A DNA stretch of 64,000 nucleotides from Streptomyces sp. TLI_053. GTDB lineage: Bacteria > Actinomycetota > Actinomycetes > Streptomycetales > Streptomycetaceae. Location of the stretch: positions 4,052,001 through 4,116,000 of the forward strand of contig NZ_LT629775.1 of the NCBI RefSeq assembly GCF_900105395.1. Reading direction: 5' to 3'. The position numbers were made by a program, and so were the translations under genes. Under the pieces are notes generated by a model, which ran no database searches, was not told the DNA's origin, and was given only the letters and a program-made list of their open reading frames with translations. Shown here piece by piece: positions 6,973-17,100 of the stretch (positions are counted from its first letter, which is position 1; the number at the start of each line of letters is the position of its first letter).

Positions 6973-9848
6973 TCAGCCGGAGCGGCGCAGCAGCGAGATC
7001 CGCGAGCGGGTGAGCAGCGCGGCCAGCCCGACCGCGAGCAGCGGCAGCAGGATCACGGTGCCGGCGATGGTGAACCAGGGGAACACCAGGGCGCCCTTGG
7101 CCGCCTCCTCCTGGAGGCTCATCCCGGGGTAGGCCGCCGAGGCCGCCTCGACCTTGCGCAGGGCGACCGCGGGCACCACGCCCGCGACCGCTCCGAGCAG
7201 GGCGCCCATGGCGGCGATGACCCCGCACTGGAACCCGGAGAGGGTGCGCCGGATCCGGGGCGCGGCCCCGACGGCGGCGAGGGTGGTGAGGTCGCGCTGG
7301 GAGTCGGCGGCCGCGAGGCCGGTGGCGATCCCGGCGGCGCCGAGGGCCACGAGGCCGGCGAACGCGGTGAGCCCGAGGCTGATCAGGTCGCCCGGGGACC
7401 GGTAGCCGCGCTCGACCTCGAAGTCGATGCCGTCGGACAGCTTGGCCAGGGCCGCGCGGGCCCGCTGCTCGCTGCCGTCGGTGGGCGCGGTGTCGGGCAG
7501 CCAGACGGAGCCGGCGTCGGTGCTGGTGAGGCCGAGGCGGCGGACGGTGTCGGCGCCGACCACGGCGGTTCCGCCGAGGGCGGCGTCTCCGGCCGCGAGC
7601 ACGGCGTCGACGGTGACGGTGCGCACGGCGGGCTCGAAGTTCGCGTCCATCGGCCCGGCCGGGTAGGGCTCGGTGAGGTCGATGGAGACCTTGCCGTCCT
7701 TGAGGTACCGCTCGTCGAAGACGACGGCCTTGCCGGCGGCGACCGCCTGCCCGAAGGCCGGGTCGGCGATGCCGTAGAGGTTGCGCAGCAGGTTCGCGTC
7801 GCCGACCTGGACGGAGCCGAAGCTGTTGCCCCGGCTGATCCGGTCCTCCTTGCAGCGCGGGTCCTCACGGCCGAGCCGGTCGATGTCCTCCGCGGTGAGG
7901 CTGCGCCGGTTCTTGCCCCAGATCGGGCACTGCCGCTCCTCGGGCAGGGCCACCGAGACGCTGCCGCAGCTGTTGCCGCCGGCCCGGCAGTCGCCGAGGT
8001 AGGTGACCCGCTGGACGTCGGCGCGGGCGCCGAGGCCGGGGACGGAGTTCTGCACGGCGCCGCGCTGCTGGGCCAGCATCGAACCGTCGGCGGAGGCGCC
8101 CCAGCCGCTGGCCAGGATGACGGCGTTGGCCGGTCCGGCGGCCACGTACTCGCGGCGGTGCTGCTCGTCGCTGCTGGCGACGTAGACACCGACGGCGACG
8201 CTGCCGGCGACGGCGGCCATGACGGCGGCGACGGCGGGGGCGGTGCGGCCGCGGTGGCGGACGGAGTCGCGCAGGGCGAGGCGGGGGCCGAGCGGCAGCC
8301 AGCGGCCGATCCGGCCGAACAGGCCGACCAGGTAGGGGGTGAGGGCGACCATGCCGAGTTCGGCGACCACGGAGCCGCCGAGCACGGAGAGGGAGCGGCC
8401 GCCGAAGCCGCCGGTGGAGCCGAGCAGGGCGAGGGCGGAGCCGCCGCCGAGCATCAGCAGGCCGAGCAGGGCGAGCTTGCGGCTGGGCGGCTTGAGCGTG
8501 TCGCGCCCGGTGAGGGCGGCGACGACGTCCTGCCGGGAGGCCTGGACGGCGGGCACGACGGCGGCGAGCAGACCGGTGACGAGACCGATCAGCAGGATGC
8601 CGAGCAGGTCGAGCGGCTGCAGGTCGAAGTGGCCGAAGCGCTCGCCGGCGGCCGCCTCGGCGCGGGTGCGGAACAGCGCGACGAGGCCGATGCCGCCGAC
8701 CAGGCCGACGACGGCGCCGGTGAGGCCGAGCACGACACCGCCGCCGAGGACGACGGCCCGCACCTGGGCACGGTCACCGCCGCCGGCGGCGAGCAGACCG
8801 AGCTGGCGGCGGGAGCGGCGGGCGCCGACGGCGAAGGCGGGACCGGCCAGCAGGACGATCTCCAGCAGGGCCATGCCGACCACGGTGCCGAGAATGACGA
8901 CCGCGGTCCGGTCGAAGAAGGGGGTGGGACTGCCGCTGCCGCGGCTGTCCAGGTAGGCGTAGAAGGGCACCTCGGAGCGGGCCGGCGGGTCGAGCAGCAC
9001 GGCGCGCGAGGAGGCGATGAAGCCGTACTTGTTGAGCTCCATCACCTTGGACCAGTCGAGACCGGCCCCGGCCGGGAGCTTGACCAGCCAATGGCTGACC
9101 CCCTCGCTCACCGAGGTGGTGCCGCGGGGCGCGCCGGACGGGTTCTCGAGCTTGTCGATCAGGGCGCCCGGGCGGGCGAACAGCACGGCGGAGCGCAGCT
9201 CGCCGGGGTACTCGGCGACGCCGGTGATGGTGTACGGGGTGGCCTGGAGGCCGCGGGGCGCGGTGCGGTCGCCGATCCTCAGCCCGGAGGTGTTCAGGAA
9301 CTCCTGGCTGACGGCCACCTCGTGGTCGGCGCTGGGGGCACGGCCCTTGACGATGTTGTAGCGGCCGCGCCAGACGGGGTCGGCGAGGTCGGCCTCGGTG
9401 ATCCGGACGTTGGTGAGGCCCTCGGCGGTGCTGGTGGCGGTGAAGGGACCCTCGCGGTACGGCACCAGGGTGGCGCCGGGCAGCAGCCGACGGGCGAGGT
9501 CGGCGGGCTCGGTGTCGAGGCTGATCCGCTGTTCGGGGTGTAGGCGGGCTGCCCGTTCTCCTTCTTGGTCTCCCCGGCGTCGGTGACCCGGAAGTCCTCC
9601 TCGGGGTCGGGGGCCTGGAGCACGACGGCGCCGCGGTCGAGGATCCGCAGGTCGGCGGAGGACTGGCCCATGGTGCGGACGACCTTCTCGACCGGGTCGA
9701 GTTCGGCGCTGCGGAAGACGACGTCGGCGCCGGCGACGCCGAGCACGGGCAGGGCGACCATGGCGACGACGAGGGCGCTGCGGCCCTTGGCGCGCAGGGC
9801 GTCGCGGCGGGCGATGCGCAGGGCGACCCGCCAGGAGCTGAGCTTCAC
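6973..9848 (-). pseudogene. FtsX-family ABC transporter permease, interrupted by a one-base frameshift
   Basis: Permease partner of the ABC ATPase just upstream. The first about 104 codons run in one frame from a GTG at 9848 (N-terminal membrane segment ALVVAMVALPVLGVAGADVV). At about 9535 one base is missing in a run of four C (minus strand ACACCCCGAACAG) and the frame continues one base over as EQRISLDTEPADLARRLLPG and onward for about 850 codons. The downstream part has large extracellular loops and several FtsX membrane blocks, giving about 958 residues and roughly ten helices if repaired. The start overlaps the ATPase stop as GTGA, implying coupled translation. The break could be a real mutation or a sequencing error. 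MacB/LolD-type transporters of this size export lipids, peptides or drugs; substrate unknown. Confidence 0.82.
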
Positions 9849-10615
9849 TCCGCCACCGGGCCCTTCGCGTTGGTGGCGGCGGCGACGAGCAGGCTGCCGG
9901 CGTCCTGGCTGGCGCTCTCGTCGACCATGCGGCCGTCGCGGAGGAAGACCACGCGGTCGGCCCAGGCGGCGTGCCGGGCCTCGTGGGTGACCATCATGGC
10001 GGCGGCGCCGGCGTCGCAGCGGGCGCGCAGCACGGCGAGCACGGACTCGCCGGTGGTGGAGTCGAGGGCACCGGTGGGCTCGTCGGCGAGGACGAGACGG
10101 CGGTCGCCGATGAGGGCGCGGGCGATGGCGACGCGCTGCTGCTGGCCGCCGGACATGTCGTCGGGGAAGCGGTCGGCGAGTTCGGGGATGCCGAGCTCCT
10201 CCAGGGCGACGAGGGCCTCCCGGCGGGCGGCGCGGGCGGACACGCCGTCGAGTTCGCGCGGCAGCGAGATGTTCTCGGCGGCGGTGAGGGCCGGTATCAG
10301 GTTGTAGTCCTGGAAGACGTAGCCGACGGAGCGGCGGCGGACCTCGGCGAGCTTCTTGCGGTTGAGGCCGCCGAGCGCGACGCCCTCGACCAGGACCTGG
10401 CCGGTACTGGGGGTGTCGAGGCCGCCGGCGAGGGTGAGCAGGGTGGACTTGCCGGAGCCGGACGGGCCCATGACGGCGACGAACTCGCCGGGGCGGACCT
10501 TGAGGTCGACACCCCGCAGTGCCTGGACCTCGGCGGCGCCCTGGCCGTGGACACGGGTGACGTTGTCCAGGTGCAGGACGGCGGCGCCGCTGCTGGTCGG
10601 ATCGGTGTGGGACAC
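9845..10615 (-). CDS. ABC transporter ATP-binding protein (MacB/LolD type)
   Basis: 256 residues. Walker A (GPSGSGKST, about 50-58), signature motif MSGGQQQRVAIARAL and Walker B LVLADEPTGALDS are intact. Length and sequence match the LolD/MacB class, which works with FtsX-fold permeases as mechanotransmission machines. Translation is coupled to the permease through a GTGA overlap. The PadR regulator about 220 bp upstream on the same strand is the likely repressor of the operon, a common drug-responsive arrangement. Confidence 0.93.
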   Translation of the reverse strand: MSHTDPTSSGAAVLHLDNVTRVHGQGAAEVQALRGVDLKVRPGEFVAVMGPSGSGKSTLLTLAGGLDTPSTGQVLVEGVALGGLNRKKLAEVRRRSVGYVFQDYNLIPALTAAENISLPRELDGVSARAARREALVALEELGIPELADRFPDDMSGGQQQRVAIARALIGDRRLVLADEPTGALDSTTGESVLAVLRARCDAGAAAMMVTHEARHAAWADRVVFLRDGRMVDESASQDAGSLLVAAATNAKGPVAE

Positions 10616-10662
10616 GGTTCCCCCTGCTGTGGTGGGGCCCGTCGCGCGGTGGCGGCGGTCGG

Positions 10663-10820
10663 GCCGGTGCTTCGGTTCGGGCCGGCCGGTCGTTCGGGCC
10701 GGTGGTTCGGGTTCGGGCCGGCCGGTCGTTCGGACCGGTGGTTCGCGTTCGGGCCGGTTCGGCCGGTGCTTCGGTTCGGGCCGGCCGGTCGTTCGGGCCG
10801 GTTCGGGTCCGGCCCGCCGG
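10663..10820. repeat. Tandem 35-bp repeat array between padR and the ABC ATPase
   Basis: Four and a half head-to-tail units of about 35 bp at 10663-10697, 10698-10733, 10734-10761 (short), 10762-10796 and 10797-10820 (partial). Units 1 and 4 are identical. Each contains TTCGGGCCGGCCGG. The array occupies most of the untranslated space between the two genes, so copy number could alter read-through or folding. Confidence 0.8.
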
Positions 10821-10839
10821 TGACGCGGCGGGCCGGGTG

Positions 10840-11487
10840 TCAGGCCTTGCTGCGGCGGCGGCCGAAGCGGGCGGGCGCGGCCGCAGCGCCGTCACCCGCC
10901 CCCGCGGCGCGCTGCTCGGCCGCGCGGGCCTGCTCCGTCTCCGCGTGCTGGGCGAGCCGGGACTCGCAGTGGTCGAGCCAGCGGACCTCGGCCTCGGTCT
11001 GGAAGATCAGCTGTTCGAGCACGAGCAGCCAGGCGAGGTCGGCGCCGGGCTGCCCGGGCCCGCCGGGCCGGCTCTCCCCGGCCAGGGCGCGGGCCTTGAG
11101 CCGGGTGTAGTCCTGGAGCGCCTTGATGCTGTGCCGGCGCTGGCCCTGGACCACGGCGGGGACGTCGACGCCCGGGACGGTGACGGCCATGGCGAGCTTG
11201 ATGGCGAGTTCGTCCCGGGGCGGGTTGGTGCGCGGCACCGGGGTGTCGAACCAGGTCCGCAGTTCGGCCCGGCCGGCCTCGGTGGCCTCGTAGAACTGGT
11301 GGCCCTCCTCGTCCTCGCCGGCGGGGACGACCAGTCCGTCGCGCTCCAGTCTGGCCAGGGTGGTGTAGACCTGGCCGACGTTGAGCGGCCAGGTGGCGCC
11401 GGTGCGCGCCTCGAACTCGGTTCTCAGCTGGTAGCCGTAGCGCGGCCCCTGGTCGAGCAGGGCGAGCAGGCCGTGGCGAATGGACAT
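10840..11487 (-). CDS. PadR-family transcriptional regulator
   Basis: 215 residues. The N-terminal winged helix carries the PadR signature (LLALLDQGPRYGYQL, then LNVGQVYTTLARLERDGLV); the C-terminal helical domain resembles the Vir_act_alpha_C dimerisation segment. PadR proteins repress nearby multidrug or ABC transporter genes and release DNA on ligand binding. It is the first gene of a leftward unit with the ABC ATPase and permease. The ATG at 11487 has no Shine-Dalgarno site but sits eight bases after a -10 box, so it is probably leaderless and autoregulated. The C-terminal tail is Ala-rich and basic. Confidence 0.9.
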   Translation of the reverse strand: MSIRHGLLALLDQGPRYGYQLRTEFEARTGATWPLNVGQVYTTLARLERDGLVVPAGEDEEGHQFYEATEAGRAELRTWFDTPVPRTNPPRDELAIKLAMAVTVPGVDVPAVVQGQRRHSIKALQDYTRLKARALAGESRPGGPGQPGADLAWLLVLEQLIFQTEAEVRWLDHCESRLAQHAETEQARAAEQRAAGAGDGAAAAPARFGRRRSKA

Positions 11488-11523
11488 ACCGAGTATGTAT
11501 ACCCGGTATGCTCGACGGGTCAA
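11488..11523 (-). promoter_or_regulatory. padR promoter with overlapping GTAT/ATAC repeats
   Basis: Minus strand: TTGACC (11523-11518), a 16-base spacer, TATACA (11501-11496), eight bases to the ATG. The spacer and -10 overlap repeated GTAT/ATAC half-sites: ATACC and GGTAT form a five-base inverted repeat around one base, and further GTAT copies flank it. This is the expected place for a PadR autoregulatory operator. Confidence 0.65.
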
Positions 11524-11670
11524 GCCGGGACCCCGAGGGGCGCCGTGCCGAGAAGCCCTGCCGGGACGCCCCGCCGAGGACCTGCCGGGACCCAGCGGAG
11601 ACCTCCGCCCGGACCCCCGGAGCGGGAGCCGACGCGGGCGGGCCGACGGCGACCGGTAACGTCGTACCGC

Positions 11671-12642
11671 GTGAGCCAGTTGCGCATCGCCACCTTCAAC
11701 CTGCTGCACGGCCGACCGCTGGCCCCCGACGGCGCCCCGCGGCCCTTCCCGCCCGACCCCGCGGCACCGCTCGCGGAGGCGGTGGCCGCGCTGGACGCCG
11801 ACGTACTGGCCCTCCAGGAGGTGGACCGGCACCAGGCCCGCTCGGGCGGAACCGACCAGGCGGCCGTCGCCGCCGCCGCGATGGGCGCCACCGACTGGCG
11901 CTTCGCCGCGGCCCTGCACGGCCGCCCCGCGCCGGTGGCCGGCTGGCTGCCGGAGCCCTCGGCGCCGCCCGGGATCCAGGTGTACGGACCGGCCGACCTC
12001 GACGGGCAGGCACCGCCCGCCTACGGCACCGCGCTGCTGACCCGGCTGCCGGTGCTGCACTGGCGGGCCCGCCGGTTCGCGCCGGCGCCGTTCGGACTCC
12101 CGCTGCGGGTGGCCGGCCGGCGCGGGCTGACGCCCGTTCCGGACGAGCCGCGCGCGGCACTCGCGGCGGTGCTGGAGGGCGGGCAGGGGCCGTTCACGGT
12201 GGTCGCGGCGCACCTGTCCTTCGTGCCGGGCTGGAACATGGCGCAGCTGGCGGCGATCCGCCGGTGGATCGCCGACCTGCCGCAGCCGTACCTGGTGCTG
12301 GGGGACTTCAACCTGGTGGGCGCGGTGCCGCGCACGGTGCTGGGCGGGGCGAGCGCGCTGGAGCGCTCGGCCCCCCGGGCGCGGGTGCGGGAGCTGCGGG
12401 CGGCCCGGCGGGCCCGGCCCGCGCTGGTGGAGCCGCGCCGGCGGCGGGTTCGGGAGCCGCGGGCGCGGCTCCAGGGCTGGTACGACCTGGCGCGCACGCC
12501 CACCTACCCCTCGCACCGGCCGGCGGTGCAGTTCGACCACGTGCTGGCGGTGGGGGTGCCGCGGACGGCGGTGGGCCCGGCGACGGCGCCGCGCACGGCG
12601 GTGTCGGACCACCGCCCGCTGGTGGTCCGGGTCTCGCTGTAG
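11671..12642 (+). CDS. Endonuclease/exonuclease/phosphatase (EEP) family protein
   Basis: 323 residues. EEP-fold metal-dependent hydrolase, with motifs ATFNLLHG (N-terminus), ALQEVD (metal-binding Glu), VVAAHL, LVLGDFNL and the C-terminal SDHRPLVV with its catalytic His. The family includes DNases, sphingomyelinases and phosphoinositide phosphatases; substrate cannot be told from sequence. No signal peptide, so cytosolic. A basic Arg-rich insertion (about residues 240-270) is unusual and could contact nucleic acid. GTG start with TAACGT eight bases upstream and no Shine-Dalgarno site, so probably leaderless. Divergent from padR. Confidence 0.85.
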   Translation: MSQLRIATFNLLHGRPLAPDGAPRPFPPDPAAPLAEAVAALDADVLALQEVDRHQARSGGTDQAAVAAAAMGATDWRFAAALHGRPAPVAGWLPEPSAPPGIQVYGPADLDGQAPPAYGTALLTRLPVLHWRARRFAPAPFGLPLRVAGRRGLTPVPDEPRAALAAVLEGGQGPFTVVAAHLSFVPGWNMAQLAAIRRWIADLPQPYLVLGDFNLVGAVPRTVLGGASALERSAPRARVRELRAARRARPALVEPRRRRVREPRARLQGWYDLARTPTYPSHRPAVQFDHVLAVGVPRTAVGPATAPRTAVSDHRPLVVRVSL

Positions 12643-12669
12643 CGGATCCCGCCGCCGGGAGAGGGCGCG

Positions 12670-13950
12670 CTACTGCCGGGTCAGGTGCGCGTTCTGCTGC
12701 GGGACGTGCGGGACGGACGGCGCGCGCGGGGCCGGCGGGGCGGGCTGCCCGCCGGGATCGGCCGGGGCCGGCGCGGCCGCGACGGCGGTGGCGGTGACGG
12801 GCCGGTCGGTGACCGGCGGCGGGTCGTACTGGAGCAGCAGCATGGCCGCGTCGTCGCCGAGCTGGCGTCCGACGTGGCGCACGACGTCCTCGTGCAGGCG
12901 GCGCAGCACCTCCACCGGTCCGCCGTCGGCGTGCCGGGGGAAGCGTTCGGCGAGCGGGTAGAAGACGCCGGCCCGGTCGCGGGCCTCGATGACGCCGTCG
13001 GTGAAGAGCAGGACCCGGTCTCCGGGGCGGAGCGGGACCCGGTGGACCGGGGGCCGGACGTCGAGGGGGTCGAGGACGCCGAGCGGGGGCACCGTCTCGG
13101 CGAGTTCGAGCGGACGGACGGCCTCGCCGCCGCGCAGCAGCAGCGGGGCGGGGTGGCCGCAGTTGACGATCTCGGCGGTGCCGTCGGGGCCGACGCCGAT
13201 CAGGACGAGGGTGACGAACTCCTCCTCGACGCCGGGGTGGTCGTTCTCGTGCAGGGCGCGGTCGAGGCTGTCGGCGAGCCAGCCGGCGACCTTGTCGAGG
13301 GCGGCCTCCTGGTGGGCCGCCTCGCGGAAGGCGCCGAGCACGGCGGCGGCGGTCTCGACCGCGCCGAGACCCTTGCCGCGCACGTCGCCGACGACGGCAC
13401 GCACACCGTGCCGGGTGTTGACGACTTCGTAGAGGTCGCCGCCGATGCGGGCGTGGGCGGCGGCGGCCGCGTAGTGGACGGCGGCGCGGACGGTCCCGAC
13501 CCGGTCGGGGACGGGGCGCAGCAGGACGCGCCGGGCGATGGAGGCGACCAGCTGGGCGTCGGCGAGGAGGCGCTCCTGGCGCAGCCTCAGGGTGGCACTG
13601 ACCCAGCTGATCACGGCGACGAGGACGATGGCGAAGACGGTGGCGCTGTGCACGGACTCGGCGAGCACGTCGTTGCGCACGGCCATGGCGAAGGCCGCGA
13701 GCTCGGTGCAGGCGCCGATGGCGAGGGGGTACCAGGTGCGGCGGCTGACCACGGCGGCCAGCGCGGGGACGGCGGTGAGCGCCGGTTCGACGGTCACCGC
13801 GGCGTCGGTGAAGTAGTCGAGGACGACAACCAGCGCCATACCGATGAACGGCAGCGACAACGCCGTCCTCGGCCAGGTGCCGGTCGCGCCGGGTGCGGTT
13901 CCCGGGGTCGGCCCGGCGAACCGTTCTCTGATCCATCCGGTCGCGCTCAA
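12670..13950 (-). CDS. Membrane-bound PP2C-type (SpoIIE/RsbU) serine phosphatase
   Basis: 426 residues from the TTG chosen here. Three or four N-terminal membrane helices (about 25-140, e.g. FIGMALVVVLDYF and VFAIVLVAVISWVSA) are followed by a cytosolic SpoIIE phosphatase domain with metal-binding motifs GGDLYEV, VGDVRGKG, LLFTDGVIEARD and GDDAAMLLL. The tail is Pro/Ala-rich. Such proteins dephosphorylate anti-sigma-factor antagonists in stress or development signalling; no partner lies nearby. The TTG at 13950 has GGAGAA six bases upstream; an ATG at 14151 is possible but adds featureless sequence. Converges on the EEP gene with only 27 bp between stops. Confidence 0.83.
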   Translation of the reverse strand: MSATGWIRERFAGPTPGTAPGATGTWPRTALSLPFIGMALVVVLDYFTDAAVTVEPALTAVPALAAVVSRRTWYPLAIGACTELAAFAMAVRNDVLAESVHSATVFAIVLVAVISWVSATLRLRQERLLADAQLVASIARRVLLRPVPDRVGTVRAAVHYAAAAAHARIGGDLYEVVNTRHGVRAVVGDVRGKGLGAVETAAAVLGAFREAAHQEAALDKVAGWLADSLDRALHENDHPGVEEEFVTLVLIGVGPDGTAEIVNCGHPAPLLLRGGEAVRPLELAETVPPLGVLDPLDVRPPVHRVPLRPGDRVLLFTDGVIEARDRAGVFYPLAERFPRHADGGPVEVLRRLHEDVVRHVGRQLGDDAAMLLLQYDPPPVTDRPVTATAVAAAPAPADPGGQPAPPAPRAPSVPHVPQQNAHLTRQ

Positions 13951-14140
13951 CTTCGGTTCTCCAGCAGAAGACGCGGATGCCCGGGGGCACCTGCGGTGAT
14001 GACTGAGGGTTAGGGAATACGGGCCTCGCTGGCGGCCGGAGCACGGGGGTTGACCGGTTACCGACCCCACAATAGGCGCGAAACGTGCACTACGCACAGG
14101 TTTCGCCCGATGCCGTGATGACTTGAATGCTCTCTGTGAC

Positions 14141-17100
14141 TCATTCTTCACTGTTCCCGATCAGGAGCCGTTCCAACTCTTTTCGGTCGGGAAGTCCTGC
14201 GGGTTGTTCGATCCGGCCGCTCCGGACGTACAGGAACGAGGCCGTGACCTGCTCCGGCGGAACGCCGGCCTGTTCGGCCCACGCCAGTCGGTACACGGCG
14301 AGTTGGAGCGGGTCGGCGGTCTCCTCGCGGTGCGTCTTCCAGTCCACCACTTCGTAGCGTGACGCGCCGCCGATTTCTGACCCGCCGTCACCGTCACGGT
14401 AGACCGCGTCGATCCGGCCGCGCACCACCCGGCCCGCCAGCACCAGCTGGAACGGTGCCTCGACCCGCAGCGGGGCCCGGTCCGCGTACGGGGTGCGCAG
14501 GAACGCCTCCTTGAGGCGCTCCAGGTCCTGCTCGTCCTCGATTCCGTCGTCGTCGGCACCGGGCAGCGCGCCCGGGCCGATCAGCATCAGCGGTTCGATC
14601 CGCGACTGCACCCAGGCGTGGAAGCGGGTGCCGCGCCGGGCCGCGGGCTGCGGCGGGCGGGGCATCGGGCGGGCGAGGTCGTGCGCGAAGCCGTCCGGGT
14701 CGGCGGCCAGCCGCAGCAGCTGGGTGGCGGAGAGCGAGGCCGGCAGCGGCACCTCCCGCACCCGGCCGCGGGAGCGCTCCAACTCGCCGATCAGCGCGGT
14801 CAGGTCGCGGTCCCAGGACTCGACCAGCCGGCGGTCCTCGGGCGCCATCGGCCCGGGCTCGGGGGCGGGCTGCCCGGCCAGGCGCCGGTGCACGACCTCG
14901 GCGACCCGGCGGCGGGCGTGCTGGGCGGCCGGGTCCAGCGGCAGCGGCCAGGGGCGTTCGACGGGTGCGGCGAGCGCCGGGTTCTCGGCGTCCTCCGCGG
15001 GCGGCTCGGCCCAGTGGTCGACCTCGCCGTTGCCCGGCAGCTCGGCGTGCTCGCGCAGCTGCTCCAGGAAGGCCGAGGGGCCGCGCGGGGTCTTCTGGCT
15101 GGGCCCCCACCAGTGGCCGGAGGCGAGCAGCAGGGACCGGGGGCGGGTGAAGGCGACGTAGCCGAGGCGCAGTTCCTCGGTGGCGGAGTGCTCGGCCAGG
15201 GCGGCCTTGAACTCCTTCATGGCCTTCGCGTTCCAGCCGCCCCGCACATCGGGCAGGGTGGCCGCGTCGCCGCGCAGGGCGTGCGGCAGGACCCGCTTGG
15301 CGCTGGTCCACCGCTCGCGCGGGGTCGAGGACGGGAAGGCGCCCCGGACCAGACCGGGCACCGCCACGACGTCCCACTCCAGGCCCTTGGACTTGTGCGC
15401 GGTGAGGACCTTGACGGTGTCCTCGCCGCCGGGCAGACCGGCGTCCAGGCCCCGGTCGTGCTCCTGGGCGGCCCGCAGGAAGCCGAGGAAGGCGGCGAGG
15501 CCCGGGTCGCCGTCGAGGTCGGAGAAGGAGGCGGCGACGTCGAGGAAGGCGTGCAGGGTCTCCCGGCGGCGGGCTGCGAGCGCGTGCGGGGAGGCGGCGA
15601 GTTCGACCTCCAGGCCGGTGACGGCGAGCACCCGGTGCAGCACGTCCATCAGCGGTTCGGCGAGCGAGCGGCGCAGCTCCCGCAGTTCGCGGGCGAGCCG
15701 GGCGAAGCGGATCCGGGCCTCGGCGGAGAACTGCGGGGCGTCCGGCTCCTCGGGCTCCTCGCCGTCCAGGAAGCTCTCCAGGGCGTCGGCGAGCGAGACC
15801 ACCTCGGTCGGGTCGGTCTCGGCGACGGCGGCGGCGAGCGGCTCCACGCCCTCGGGGCGCGCGGTGCGGACCAGTTCGGCGGCGCGCCGGCCGAGCAGCG
15901 CGAGGTCGCGCGGGCCGATCCGCCAGCGCGGGCCGATCAGCAGCCGGACCAGCGCGGCGTTGGCGGTCGGGTCCTGGAGCACCTCGCACACCGCCACCAG
16001 GTCGGCGACCTCGGGCAGGTGGAGCAGCCCGCCGAGGCCGACCACCTCGACCGGTACCTCGCGGGCGACCAGCGCGGCGTGCACGTCGGGGAAGGCCGCG
16101 CCGCCCCGGCACAGCACGGCGATCCGGCCGGGGGCGGTGCCGGTGCGCACCAGGTGGGCGATCCGGTCGGCGAGCCAGTCGATCTCCTCGGCGTGGGTGG
16201 GCAGCAGCGCGGCCAGCACCCGGCCGTCGAGTTCGGCGCCGGGGGCGGGGCGCAGCGCCTCGACGCCCTCGTGCATGGCGCGCAGCGGCGCGGCGAGCCC
16301 GTTGGCGAGGGCGAGCAGCCGGCCGCCGCTGCGCCGGTTCTCGCTGAGCGCGTACCGGTCGGCGGGGGTGCCGTCGGCGGCGGGGAAATGGTGCGGGAAG
16401 TCGTCGAGGTTGGCGACGGAGGCGCCGCGCCAGCCGTAGATGGCCTGGCAGGGGTCGCCGACGGCGGTGACCGGGTGGCCGGGGGCGGGGCCGTCCGGGC
16501 CGGCGCCGAACAGACCGGCCAGCATCAGGCGCTGGGCGACGGAGGTGTCCTGGTACTCGTCGAGCAGCACCACCCGGTACTGGTCCCGCAGCAGGGCGCC
16601 GACCTCCGGCCGCTGCTGGGCGAGCCGGGCGGCGGCGGCGATCTGGTCGCCGAAGTCCATCAGACCGGCCGCGCTCTTGCGGCGCCGGTAGTCCTCGACC
16701 AGGCGCAGCAGCTCCAGCCGGGCCCGGGCGCCGGCGGGCACCGCCCGCAGGTCCTCGTTGCTCAGCCGGACGCCGGCCAGGGTGTCGAGCAGCTCCTCGT
16801 CGTGGGCGCGCAGCCGCTCGGGCGTGACGAGGTGCTCGGCGAGTTCGCCGTCGAGGGCGGTGAGGTCGGCGACCAGGCCGGTGAAGGTGCCGGTGAGGGC
16901 GGGGAAGGGGCCCCGGGCGGAGCGCAGCACCTTGGCGGCGAGCTGGAAGCGGGTGGCGTCGGCGAGCAGCCGGACGTCCGGCTCGATGCCGATGCGCAGG
17001 CCGTGCTCCTTGAGGAGGCGACCGGCGAAGGCGTGGTAGGTGGAGATCTCGGGTTCGCCGAGGGCCTCGTCGGCGGGGGCGGCGTACCGGTCGTCGTCCG

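Noticed and set aside
6973..9848. Two separate permease genes
   Set aside because: Sequence continues across the break with a one-base shift and total length equals 958 codons plus minus one base, so it is one broken gene.
10663..10820. CRISPR array
   Set aside because: Repeats are head-to-tail without spacers and there are no cas genes; the same holds for the arrays at 32735 and 3043.
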